Notes: a model not told the origin generated them from the sequence alone. DNA of 41,318 nt from an uncultured Bacteroides sp. (GCF_910578895.1 NZ_CAJTSC010000031.1:1-41318), one strand, 5' to 3'; positions 25,161 to 33,180 are shown, counted from the stretch's first letter. Numbers and translations are program-made.

Positions 25161-28100
25161 ATGAAAAACACCATTTTGCTAATACTTTATATACTAATAG
25201 GAAATGTCTCCTGTATATCTCTTTGGGCGAATAACAGTATAAAGCTGCATGCGTCGCATATATCCATTAATAAGGGAATGCATCAGTCTACAATTCATGC
25301 CATGTATCAGGATGAATTCGGGATGATATGGTTCGGAACGAAAAGAGGATTAGTCAGGTATGATGGGACTCAAATGAAATTCATACAAAGGCTTTATAAT
25401 GATATTCCGAATGCAGAAGAACTGATACGTTCCATAACGGGTGATCAAAACGGTCACATTTATATAGAGACCCGTTCGGGCATCATAGAATATAACCTGC
25501 AAAAAGACCGGTTCCGTAAAATAACCTCTTGCTCACAATGCATGTATTACTCGGACTCTTGCCTATGGATAGGTCATAAAAATAGGATTTACCGGTGGAA
25601 AAACAATACGTTGAAACTGTATTTGCATTTGCCCGGGGACTCTTGCATAATCGATTGTATCACTGAAACTTCTAAAGGAAATCTATACATAGGTACCAGA
25701 AATGACGGTATCTTCCTTATTAGAAGAAACAAGGAAATCAAGCAAATATTATCAAGTATCAATCAGATACGTCAGTTATACATTGATTCAGAACAAAAAA
25801 TATGGGTTGCTACTCGAAGGAATGGATTGTTTCTTATTGACAATGATGAGAATATCCGCAATTTTTGTCATTCTGAAGATAATAACAATTGTATTTCAAG
25901 CAACATCGTGCGGTCCATTTGCGAGGACAATGCAGGTAACTTATGGGTTGCAACATTCAATGGACTAAATAAATACGATAAAAAAGAAAGAAAATTCTTC
26001 CAATATGAATTTATTAATGAGAATGCCCGCACTTTGAGTGATGCATCCATTTATTGCTTGATGCAAGATAAGCAAGGCACCATCTGGAGTGGTTCATTTT
26101 ATGGTGAGATAAATTGCTTTCATCCTGAACACAGCACGTTTTCCTATCATTTCATCACAAAGGATTCGATGCCGTCCTCCCCATCCAAACATGCTATCTT
26201 TGGAAAGACCGTAGAGGATAATGAAGGCAACCTGTGGATGGCAACCGAGCGGGATGGATTATATTTTTTCGATACACATGCCAAAAGCTTGAGAAGACTG
26301 CCGTTTGCGGATAATGTTCAGACTTTATATCTGGATAAGCGAAATAACATTTTATGGATTGGAACACTGCTTGATGGACTTAAAAGATACAATCTGAAAA
26401 ATAAATCGACCCAGGTATTTCTTAAAAACGTATTGCACGATAATAGTATCAGGGAAATTATCCCTTATAATGACTCCCTGATAATAGCCACGCATAACGG
26501 TATCAGCATATTCGATACTCATACAAACCAAAGCACCATCCTCTCTTCCGAACAGATAGACCTACAGAGAATGTCTGTGACCACCATCCTGTTAGACTCT
26601 CAAAAACAACTGTGGATTGCTGTCCGGAATCAATTACTTTGCTATGACCTGCTCAATAAATCATGGCAGCAGATTTGCATTCGTAAATCGGAGAACTGTA
26701 TAGTCAACAAGATTATTGAGAACCGGAATGGGGATATCCTGATAGGTACTTCCAGGCATGGGATATTCCGGAAAAGAAAAGGAGAGGCGGAATTAGAACC
26801 CTTTGCCACAGATGCCATCCGGATGAAAGACATTATAGATATGTGCGAAGACAAGCATGGCGGCATTCTTATTGTTACCAATGAAGGGCTTGTTTATATA
26901 GATGATGAAGAAAACATTACCCATATTGATAAGAGCCGGTTTTTATCCACTTTCCGGGTAAACAGCAACTGCCTGTTTCTGGACCGAAACAATAATGTCT
27001 ATTTGGGAGGAACCAATATGTTCTGCTCATTCCCTTTAAAGCAAATTTTCAACAAACCGGAGTATTATCAAGTAGGTATATCTGAGTTTTCCGTCAATGA
27101 TACTCCCTTGGAGATAGACTCGACCGGTGATATGCTTAAGCAATCTGTTTTTTATACTGACAAGATTGAATTGTCCCATAATCAGCATGCCATAGGAGTC
27201 AGAGCATATACCAATAATTATGCGGCTTCTTTGACCTGTGGTATAAAGTATAAATTGGAACCTTTTGACAAAGAGTGGAAACGCACTAACAGTTTAAACG
27301 AGATAAACTATACAAATTTGTCACCGGACAAGTACACGCTTCGTATTCAAGGAGATGTAGCGTTGGCTGATGGGACATTTCCGGAGCGTAAACTTGATAT
27401 CCTGATAAAGCCTCCTTTCTATCAGACCCCTTTTGCTTATTTATTATATGTTCTGCTCACTATTGTGCTGCTATACGAAGCATATCAAGTAATCATTTTA
27501 CGCTCGTCCCTAAAAATGGAAAAGGAACAAAAGAGGAATATGGAACAACTTAATCAAAGTAAACTGCGTTTTTTCACCAACATATCTCACGAATTCAAAA
27601 CCCCTTTGACGCTTATATCCAACCAGGTGGAGTTATTGTTGCAGAGTAGAGGTGTACCTCCCAAGCTGAATGCAAGATTGCTCAGTGTCTGGAAAAACAT
27701 CACCCGATTAAATCAGCTTATTACGGAGTTGATGGAGTTCAGAAAACAAGAACAGGGTTTTACCCCCTTAAAAGTAAATTGCTATAACTTGATAGAAGTA
27801 GCCAATAATGTGGTGGACTCTTTCAAAGAGTATGCCCACACAAGAAAGATAAGCTTGACATTGCTTGCCGGGCAAGATGACATATCTTTCTATTTTGATA
27901 AACAATTGATTGAGAAAGCGCTGTTCAATCTGTTATCCAATGCTTTCAAATTCACTCCGGAGAATGGGAGTATTCTTGTGCGGTTAAAATATGAGAATAT
28001 GAAGGCCGCGTTGGAAATTTCAGATACCGGTGTAGGAATTAGCCCCGGAGAATTGGAAAATATATTCGTGAGATTTTATCAGACAGATAATACTTGCTTT

Positions 28101-29126
28101 ACCAATAACATCGGAACAGGCATTGGCTTAGCCTATACGAAGAGTATAGTGGAAGCGCATAAAGGAACCATTACGGTTAAAAGCATCAAAGGAAAAGGTA
28201 GTTGTTTCACGATACAATTGCCAACCGGCATCAAATACCCTTCCGGCAATATTCAGGAAAATCTTCCCATTATAGAAGACCACGGTCTGCATACCGCTGA
28301 TTTCATTTCTACAAATACGTCTTATGAGAACGGCTCGGAAGAAAAAGAAAACAACGAGAAACATCATAAACTGTTGATTATAGAAGACAACCGTGAACTC
28401 AGGCAACTGCTTGCCGAAGTCTTTTCTCCGCTCTACAATGTGGAAACGGCAGAAAATGGAGTAAAAGGATATGAAGCCGCCTTATCTGCTCTGCCGGACA
28501 TCATAATCAGTGACGTGGTTATGCCTGAAATGTCCGGAACAGAGTTGTGTCAGAAACTGAAAAACAACATAAAGACTTCCCATATTCCTGTCATTTTGCT
28601 GACATCACAAACTGCTTCCGAATACATTATCGAAGGACTGAAGATAGGGGCTGATGATTATATATGCAAGCCGTTTAGTGTTGAACAGTTGATTGCCAGA
28701 TGTAATAATCTGATTAATCTGCGCAAGGCGTTGCAACGGAAATATGCCAAGGAAAGTGGTTCCGGCAGCGATTTAATAGCTACCTCTGCTTTGGACCAGG
28801 CTTTGTTGGATAAATCCATTGAATTAATAGAAAGCAATTTGGAGAATCCGGTATTCGGTGTCGACTTTCTTGCACAAGAACTCCGTATCGGCCGGACCAG
28901 GTATTTTGCAAAGATAAAAGCGATAACAGGTATGACTCCCAACGAGTTTATTATAAACATCAAGCTCAAATCAGCCTGTAAACGTATTGAGCGGCAACCG
29001 GATATTCCAATAACAGAACTGTCTATGCAATTGGGGTTCAGTTCTCCCAGTTATTTCATAAAACGGTTTAAAGAGTTTGCGGGAATGACTCCCAGCCAAT
29101 ACAAGCAAACAATAAACATAACATGA
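25161..29126 (+). CDS. Hybrid two-component system sensor-regulator (HTCS)
   Basis: One-protein regulator of the PUL: it senses an oligosaccharide in the periplasm and activates transcription in the cytoplasm. From ATG 25161 it has 1321 residues; the frame also opens with a GTG at 25122, but the signal segment (MKNTILLILYILIGN) starts at the ATG. Order of domains: periplasmic two-propeller sensor of Reg_prop repeats (GMIWFGTKRGLVRYDG, NLWVATFNGLNKYD, TIWSGSFYG, ILWIGTLLDGLKRYN), Y_Y_Y domain near 666-750, membrane helix about 756-780, HisKA with His810 in NISHEFKTPL, HATPase (NLLSNAFKF, DTGVGI), receiver with Asp1118 in ISDVVMP, and an AraC-type DNA-binding domain (LGFSSPSYFIKRFKEFAGMTPSQY). 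It is divergent from the minus-strand operon. It is the only regulator seen for all three SusC/SusD pairs. Confidence 0.94.
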   Translation: MKNTILLILYILIGNVSCISLWANNSIKLHASHISINKGMHQSTIHAMYQDEFGMIWFGTKRGLVRYDGTQMKFIQRLYNDIPNAEELIRSITGDQNGHIYIETRSGIIEYNLQKDRFRKITSCSQCMYYSDSCLWIGHKNRIYRWKNNTLKLYLHLPGDSCIIDCITETSKGNLYIGTRNDGIFLIRRNKEIKQILSSINQIRQLYIDSEQKIWVATRRNGLFLIDNDENIRNFCHSEDNNNCISSNIVRSICEDNAGNLWVATFNGLNKYDKKERKFFQYEFINENARTLSDASIYCLMQDKQGTIWSGSFYGEINCFHPEHSTFSYHFITKDSMPSSPSKHAIFGKTVEDNEGNLWMATERDGLYFFDTHAKSLRRLPFADNVQTLYLDKRNNILWIGTLLDGLKRYNLKNKSTQVFLKNVLHDNSIREIIPYNDSLIIATHNGISIFDTHTNQSTILSSEQIDLQRMSVTTILLDSQKQLWIAVRNQLLCYDLLNKSWQQICIRKSENCIVNKIIENRNGDILIGTSRHGIFRKRKGEAELEPFATDAIRMKDIIDMCEDKHGGILIVTNEGLVYIDDEENITHIDKSRFLSTFRVNSNCLFLDRNNNVYLGGTNMFCSFPLKQIFNKPEYYQVGISEFSVNDTPLEIDSTGDMLKQSVFYTDKIELSHNQHAIGVRAYTNNYAASLTCGIKYKLEPFDKEWKRTNSLNEINYTNLSPDKYTLRIQGDVALADGTFPERKLDILIKPPFYQTPFAYLLYVLLTIVLLYEAYQVIILRSSLKMEKEQKRNMEQLNQSKLRFFTNISHEFKTPLTLISNQVELLLQSRGVPPKLNARLLSVWKNITRLNQLITELMEFRKQEQGFTPLKVNCYNLIEVANNVVDSFKEYAHTRKISLTLLAGQDDISFYFDKQLIEKALFNLLSNAFKFTPENGSILVRLKYENMKAALEISDTGVGISPGELENIFVRFYQTDNTCFTNNIGTGIGLAYTKSIVEAHKGTITVKSIKGKGSCFTIQLPTGIKYPSGNIQENLPIIEDHGLHTADFISTNTSYENGSEEKENNEKHHKLLIIEDNRELRQLLAEVFSPLYNVETAENGVKGYEAALSALPDIIISDVVMPEMSGTELCQKLKNNIKTSHIPVILLTSQTASEYIIEGLKIGADDYICKPFSVEQLIARCNNLINLRKALQRKYAKESGSGSDLIATSALDQALLDKSIELIESNLENPVFGVDFLAQELRIGRTRYFAKIKAITGMTPNEFIINIKLKSACKRIERQPDIPITELSMQLGFSSPSYFIKRFKEFAGMTPSQYKQTINIT

Positions 29127-29141
29127 CAAGTATAAAAAAGA

Positions 29142-29157
29142 GAGACCTTAAAGCCTC
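29142..29157. terminator. Weak bidirectional terminator candidate
   Basis: GAGAC and GCCTC can pair (one G-T) around a short A/T-rich loop between the convergent ends of the HTCS gene (29126) and the Imm17-like gene (29165). A C/T-rich run follows on the + strand and a T-run on the minus strand. The stem is only about 5 bp. Confidence 0.3.
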
Positions 29158-29164
29158 CCCCTTT

Positions 29165-29383
29165 TTATGCTGCCGGCGGAGTATTCAGAAAAAAGAACAC
29201 CGCCGTCCCGATAAGTATCCCGCCCAATACACCGTAAAACCAGCGTGCTTGCCGGCGACCTACATTCCGTACGACAAACTGTGTGTTTTGGGCGGTAAAG
29301 AACCAATTCCAATCAAAAATTGCAGCCAATAGAGAGAGGCTTCCCGCAATGGCGAAGATACCTTGGACAATGTATTGGGGCAT
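29165..29383 (-). CDS. Imm17-like small membrane protein
   Basis: A 72-residue protein starting at ATG 29383 (MPQYIVQGIFA). The frame is open further upstream to 29476, but that part overlaps the tsaE end and has no membrane character. Two hydrophobic segments (about residues 4-27, IVQGIFAIAGSLSLLAAIFDW, and 49-67, FYGVLGGILIGTAVFFFL) flank a short basic loop with NTQFVVRNVGR. This matches my memory of the Imm17 immunity-protein family, widespread in Bacteroides and often found alone. No toxin or secretion gene is near, so an actual immunity role is doubtful. It follows tsaE by 40 bp on the same strand. Confidence 0.7.
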   Translation of the reverse strand: MPQYIVQGIFAIAGSLSLLAAIFDWNWFFTAQNTQFVVRNVGRRQARWFYGVLGGILIGTAVFFFLNTPPAA

Positions 29384-29423
29384 TGTAAAGCGATTGATGG
29401 TTAATGAATGATTTGCGCGGACT

Positions 29424-29849
29424 CTAATCCATGGGTTCCATGGCAACCTTCCGTTCGCCGTTCTCCACTTCTTCAATAGTGACCTTTACGGCATTTCCCG
29501 GCAGAAGTTCCTCAATCAGTTCCGGCCATTCGATGAAACAGAGCGCACCGCTGTACAGGTAATCCTCGTAACCCATGTCGTACACCTCTTCCAGTTTCTT
29601 TATGCGATAGAAGTCGAAGTGGTAAATCAACTCTCCGGCGATATCGGAACGATATTCGTTGACGATGGCGAAAGTGGGAGAGGTGATGACATCGGACACG
29701 CCGAGCTCTTCGCATACGGCCTTGATAAAGGTGGTTTTCCCGGCTCCCATTTTGCCGTAAAGGGCGAACACGGTGTTGTCGCCCATTGCCTCGATGAATT
29801 GGCGGGCGGCTTCATGAATCTGGTCTAATGACTGAATTTTGATTTCCAT
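29424..29849 (-). CDS. tsaE: tRNA threonylcarbamoyladenosine biosynthesis ATPase TsaE
   Basis: ATPase that works with TsaB and TsaD to put the t6A modification on ANN-decoding tRNAs. From ATG 29849 (MEIKIQSLDQ) the protein has 141 residues, the normal family size; the frame also holds an ATG at 29870, but that ATG lies on the promoter element. The Walker A motif GKMGAGKTT is at residues 32-40, followed by VITSPTFAIVNEY and the HFDFYRI and FIEWPE motifs typical of TsaE. It is exported nowhere and acts in the cytoplasm. The gene has its own -7 element. Confidence 0.95.
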   Translation of the reverse strand: MEIKIQSLDQIHEAARQFIEAMGDNTVFALYGKMGAGKTTFIKAVCEELGVSDVITSPTFAIVNEYRSDIAGELIYHFDFYRIKKLEEVYDMGYEDYLYSGALCFIEWPELIEELLPGNAVKVTIEEVENGERKVAMEPMD

Positions 29850-29867
29850 TGTCTTGTATTTTGTGTA

Positions 29868-29875
29868 CAAAGATA
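29868..29875 (-). promoter_or_regulatory. tsaE: -7 element for tsaE
   Basis: Reads TATCTTTG on the minus strand, the Bacteroidota consensus TAnnTTTG, 19 bp before ATG 29849. This placement argues against the start at 29870. Confidence 0.7.
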
Positions 29876-29879
29876 GGAA

Positions 29880-29907
29880 GATTTTAGATTTCTGATTTTA
29901 GATTTCT
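29880..29907. repeat. 14-bp tandem duplication upstream of tsaE promoter
   Basis: GATTTTAGATTTCT occurs at 29880-29893 and exactly again at 29894-29907, followed by a third partial copy (GATTTATTT). It lies directly upstream of the tsaE -7 element, where the -33 region would be. Confidence 0.75.
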
Positions 29908-29930
29908 GATTTATTTCCTTCGGTAACTAC

Positions 29931-30162
29931 GGCTTTTGCATTTAAAGGAGTTATCGCTTCGTCAGGAGCTAAAGGGAGTTATCAGCCACCAAGCCGGTTT
30001 AGGAGTCAAAGCCGATACTTCTGTAATAATATCATACGCAAGAGTATCGGCTTTAACTCCTTTAACTACCGGCGAAGCGATGCGAAGTGATAACTCCTCT
30101 AACTCCTTTGACTCCCCTGACTTCTTTAATCCCCTTTAACTCTTTTATTAAATGCAAGAGCC
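29931..30162. repeat. Nested palindromic intergenic element, copy A
   Basis: About 232 bp with three nested inverted repeats. Outer arms: GGCTTTTGCATTTAA at the left and its imperfect complement at 30138-30162. Middle: AGGAGTTATCGCTTCG (29946-29961) against the block around 30073-30098. Inner: 30002-30019 against 30043-30060, 17 of 18 paired, containing AAAGCCGATACT. It shares most of its length with the copy at 31613-31822. It fills the gap between tsaE and the permease gene, whose stop codon is 31 bp away; the stretch 29850-30192 holds no gene. Confidence 0.8.
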
Positions 30163-30192
30163 TTGTCCGGCAACTCCTCCCCGGCCGTTTCC

Positions 30193-30999
30193 TCAAAAAC
30201 AGTGCATAAGGCTTTTCCCTCCTTTGCAGATGGCGTAAATAATAATGGAGAAGAAGATAATGGCAGCTCCCGAAGGCACATTGAGATAGTATGAAAAGAG
30301 CAGCCCGCCCAGGCAACTGAGGTATCCGATGCCGACAGACAGCCAGATGATGCGGTGAAACCTGTGCGAGAAAAGATTTGCCGTCATTTGCGGAATTGTC
30401 AGCAGAGAGATTACCAGCACGATGCCCACCATGCGCAGGCACGCCACGATGGTCAGTGCGATGAACATCATCAGCACATATTCAAACGCTTGCACGGGTA
30501 TTCCTTGCGAGCGGGCAAATTCGCGGTCGAATGCCACGTAGATTATCGGGTGCAGGAAAAACGAGAAGAACAGGATAAGCACTATTGCCAACCCGCCCAA
30601 CAGGGCGATGTCTCCCGACGTGATTGTCAGGATGTTGCCGAACAGATAGGCGGAGAGGTCGGGAGCAAACCCGGGAGACAGGAATGTGAAGATAATGCCC
30701 AATGCCATCCCCAGCGTCCAGAACACGGCGATGGCAGAGTCCTCGCGCATGTCTTTCCGCCTGCTGAGCCACTCTACGCCGAACGCCGACAACACCGAGA
30801 AGACCGCTGCCGAAAGAATCGGTGAAATTCCGGCATACAACCCCAGTCCTATGCCGCCGAAAGAAGCGTGCGTCAGTCCGCCGCTGATGAATACCAGCCG
30901 GCGGGTAACGATATACGTACCGATAATGCCGCAAACAATGCTTGCCAGCAGGCTGCCGATAAGGGCGTGTTGAAAGAAAGTGTATTGCAACAGTTCCAT
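30193..30999 (-). CDS. Metal ABC transporter permease, ZnuB/ABC-3 family
   Basis: Inner-membrane subunit of a zinc, manganese or iron importer. The 268-residue protein consists of 7-8 hydrophobic helices (for example SLLASIVCGIIGTYIV, IALLGGLAIVLILFFSF, VLMMFIALTIVACLRMVG). ABC-3 signatures are visible: RRLVFISGGLTHASFGGIGLG, the SRRKDMREDSAIAVFWTLGMALG block and GIVLVISLLTIPQMTA. No ATPase or solute-binding subunit is encoded next to it in this window, so those partners must be elsewhere. The upstream gene on the same strand ends 86 bp away and encodes a CCGxHxxC protein. Metal specificity cannot be read from the sequence. Confidence 0.9.
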   Translation of the reverse strand: MELLQYTFFQHALIGSLLASIVCGIIGTYIVTRRLVFISGGLTHASFGGIGLGLYAGISPILSAAVFSVLSAFGVEWLSRRKDMREDSAIAVFWTLGMALGIIFTFLSPGFAPDLSAYLFGNILTITSGDIALLGGLAIVLILFFSFFLHPIIYVAFDREFARSQGIPVQAFEYVLMMFIALTIVACLRMVGIVLVISLLTIPQMTANLFSHRFHRIIWLSVGIGYLSCLGGLLFSYYLNVPSGAAIIFFSIIIYAICKGGKSLMHCF

Positions 31000-31006
31000 G
31001 GGGAAG

Positions 31007-31094
31007 GGCGGGGTGTAATTAGGTGATTATTGATTAGGCGGTCAGTGATTATTGAAAAGATGGTTAGTGAATGTTGATTAGGCGGTCAGTGATT
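31007..31094. repeat. Degenerate tandem array, 22-bp period (array 4)
   Basis: Units start at 31007, 31029, 31051 and 31073. The second and fourth share 21 of 22 bases (TTGATTAGGCGGTCAGTGAT plus one T); the third is a diverged copy (ending GGTTAGTGAAT) and the first a poor copy. The array fills the gap between the permease start and the upstream gene, and its last unit overlaps the final codons of that gene (stop at 31086). Confidence 0.75.
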
Positions 31095-31508
31095 GGTTCT
31101 TCTTTCTCCTACTATCAGGAACACTTCGTCTTTTATGTTGTCCGGCAGTGCAATGCCCCGCAGTTGCAGGCTGCGCACCCATCCTGCCACATCTTCCGAC
31201 TGCATGGTGTAGAACACATCGCGAAACTCCTCTTCCTGTTCGGAGGTATATCCGTCGGGAGCGGTTCCGATGTATTTGTCCAGCTCCTCGTCGTCGTAAT
31301 ATTCTATTTTCTTGCTGACGGCGGCAAGCAGGCTCTCTTTTTCGCATACCTCGTGCTGTCCGCAACACTCCATGTCCACTTCCTGCACTTCGGGCATGGC
31401 ATCCAACTCGCCGTTGTCAATCTTCTTTTGCAGGCGGCGGTTGCGCACGGTTCCGGCGGCTGCTGCTACGGCGGCAAGGGCTATCAGGCTAATAATCAGT
31501 ATCCACAT
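31086..31508 (-). CDS. Membrane-anchored CCGxHxxC protein, function unknown
   Basis: A 140-residue protein starting at ATG 31508 (MWILIISLIAL); the frame extends to 31616 but the extra part overlaps the promoter and is not membrane-like. One N-terminal helix (residues 1-18, WILIISLIALAAVAAAAG) is followed by a basic stop-transfer (RNRRLQKK) and an acidic soluble domain. The motif ECCGQHEVC at about residues 45-53 carries three Cys and one His and could bind a metal. I do not recognise a characterised family, although similar proteins occur in Bacteroides genomes. Its own -7 element lies 46 bp upstream, and the metal permease gene follows on the same strand, so a link to metal handling is an inference. 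The last codons are part of a 22-bp repeat array. Confidence 0.75.
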   Translation of the reverse strand: MWILIISLIALAAVAAAAGTVRNRRLQKKIDNGELDAMPEVQEVDMECCGQHEVCEKESLLAAVSKKIEYYDDEELDKYIGTAPDGYTSEQEEEFRDVFYTMQSEDVAGWVRSLQLRGIALPDNIKDEVFLIVGERRTNH

Positions 31509-31553
31509 ACATTCTCTTTTCTTGAAAAAAGCGTCCTTGTTAGATAGAACAGA

Positions 31554-31561
31554 CAAAGATA
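31554..31561 (-). promoter_or_regulatory. -7 element for the CCGxHxxC gene
   Basis: Reads TATCTTTG on the minus strand, exact match to TAnnTTTG, 46 bp before ATG 31508. It supports that start rather than the upstream ATG. Confidence 0.65.
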
Positions 31562-31612
31562 CGCATTGTTTTCGTATCTGCCGCCACTTTTGCCCTTGTT
31601 CTGCGGAGATTG

Positions 31613-31822
31613 TCACGGCTTTTTCATTTGCAGGAGTTGGAGGAGTTAAAAGGAGTTATCAGCCGGCAAGCCGGCTTGGTAGTTAAAGCCGGTACTTCTG
31701 TAACAATGTCATACACAAGGGTATCAATTCTAACTCCGGTGTATCGGCTCCAACTCCTTTAATTCCTGGCGAAGCGATGCGAAGTGATAACCCCTCTAAC
31801 TCCCCTCAATGCAAAGGTCGTG
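31613..31822. repeat. Nested palindromic intergenic element, copy B, overlapping aroA end
   Basis: Homologous to the copy at 29931-30162 over most of its length: shared blocks include GGAGTTATCAGCC, TACTTCTGTAA, ATCATAC or GTCATAC, and GGCGAAGCGATGCGAAGTGA. The outer arms are CACGGCTTTTTCATTTG (from 31613) and its imperfect complement CAATGCAAAGGTCGTG (31807-31822). The right arm lies inside aroA and encodes its last residues and stop codon. Between the arms there is a small insertion relative to copy A. Confidence 0.8.
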
Positions 31823-33085
31823 AGAGATTATGAAGCCCGCTTTCTTTAAGTCTTCCCAATAGCCCGGATAGGATTTGGATACTACCTGCGGCTCGTCAAT
31901 CACTATCTGCGGCAGTGCGATGCAGGCGGGTGCGAATGCCATCGCCATGCGGTGGTCTTCGTAAGTGGAGATGACAGGGTTGGTTTCGGCGGGGCAGCGT
32001 GTCCCGTTCCACGACAGGATGCTGTCTTCTTCGGAATGTATCGGATAGCCCAATTTGCGCAGTTCGGTGATAAGGGCGGCGATGCGGTCGGTCTCCTTGA
32101 TTTTAAGGCTTTGCAAGCCGGTGAAGCGGAAAGGGATATCCATCAGGCAGCACGTCACGACAAAGGTCTGTGCAAGGTCGGGAATGTCCACCATATCTTC
32201 TTCGAGGCGGGTGACGGGCGTGCCCGCCGGCGTCAGCCGCACACCTCTTTCCGTATATTCGGTATGCACGCCCAGACGGGAGAAAATCTCCGCACCGCGG
32301 CTGTCGCCCTGACAACTGTGGGGGAACAGTCCGAGGAGTTCTATCGTGCATTCCTTTTTCTTTTCCAGCGGTTCGCGCTTCTTTCTGTCCTCGTTTCCTT
32401 TCAGTGCCAGTATCTGATACCAGTAGGATGCCGCGCTCCAATCGCTCTCTACGGTGAACGGGACGTCCCGGTAGCCGCCGGGACAGACGGTGATGCTGTG
32501 TCCGGAAGTCCATTCGGCACGTCCGCCGAAGTCGCGCATCAGTTGCAGCGTGAGGTCGATATAGGGACGGGAGATAATGTTGCCTGTGAGGTGCAGGTGC
32601 AGCCCTTCGGGAAGGACCGCGCCTATCATCAGCAACGCGGATATGTATTGCGAACTGACGTTTCCGGCAAGGGTTGTTTCATTGCCTTGCAGCTCCGTGC
32701 CCGTGATGCGCAGCGGCGGGAAGCCTTCGTTGCCTGCATACTCGATGTCGGCGCCAAGCTGCCGCAGGGCATCTGCCAGTATGCGGATGGGGCGTTGCTG
32801 CATGCGTTGGGTGCCGGTGATGGTTCGGGTGCCGGGCGTTACGCTGAGGTAGGCGGTGAGAAAGCGCATGGCTGTTCCTGCCGCCATAATGTCTATGTGT
32901 TCGGGTTTGCCTTGCAGCGCACGTATCATGACGCGGGTATCATCGCAGTCGCTCAGGTTGCAGGGCGTTTGTTTGCCGTGGGCAAGGGCGTGCAGGATAA
33001 GCGCGCGGTTGCTGATACTTTTGGATGCCGGCAGCCGGATGGCGGCATGCAGCGGGGCATCGGGGATGGAGACGGTATGACGCAT
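31796..33085 (-). CDS. aroA: 3-phosphoshikimate 1-carboxyvinyltransferase (EPSP synthase)
   Basis: Transfers the enolpyruvyl group of PEP to shikimate 3-phosphate, step six of the shikimate pathway, in the cytoplasm. From ATG 33085 (MRHTVSIPDAP) it has 429 residues, normal for the family; the frame opens earlier at 33178 but the promoter lies inside that extension. Motifs: LPASKSISNRALIL with the PEP-binding Lys, GTAMRFLTAYLS, SQYISALLMIG, SLKIKETDRIAAL and YEDHRMAMAFAP. A charged insert (KGNEDRKKREPLEKKKE) sits mid-protein. The C-terminal residues HDLCIEGS are encoded by the arm of a repeat element. The chorismate made by this pathway feeds the pabB-pabC pair further along. Confidence 0.96.
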   Translation of the reverse strand: MRHTVSIPDAPLHAAIRLPASKSISNRALILHALAHGKQTPCNLSDCDDTRVMIRALQGKPEHIDIMAAGTAMRFLTAYLSVTPGTRTITGTQRMQQRPIRILADALRQLGADIEYAGNEGFPPLRITGTELQGNETTLAGNVSSQYISALLMIGAVLPEGLHLHLTGNIISRPYIDLTLQLMRDFGGRAEWTSGHSITVCPGGYRDVPFTVESDWSAASYWYQILALKGNEDRKKREPLEKKKECTIELLGLFPHSCQGDSRGAEIFSRLGVHTEYTERGVRLTPAGTPVTRLEEDMVDIPDLAQTFVVTCCLMDIPFRFTGLQSLKIKETDRIAALITELRKLGYPIHSEEDSILSWNGTRCPAETNPVISTYEDHRMAMAFAPACIALPQIVIDEPQVVSKSYPGYWEDLKKAGFIISHDLCIEGS

Positions 33086-33132
33086 GGTTGTATTGGTAAT
33101 GTTACGATAATGGAATCTTTTATACTCTGATG

Positions 33133-33140
33133 CAAAAGTA
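33133..33140 (-). promoter_or_regulatory. aroA: -7 element for aroA
   Basis: Reads TACTTTTG on the minus strand, matching TAnnTTTG, 48 bp before ATG 33085. Confidence 0.55.
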
Positions 33141-33180
33141 GGACAAATCTTTGGGAAATGAAAGAACTGCGGGTGCAAAG

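Noticed and set aside
432..29126. Classical chondroitin sulfate or heparin PUL
   Set aside because: No sulfatase gene is present, and PL12/PL13-type enzymes are missing.
31952..33130. 392-codon open frame on the + strand opposite aroA
   Set aside because: Antisense to aroA over nearly its full length, Gly/Ala/Arg-rich and without any family motif; it also crosses the aroA promoter.
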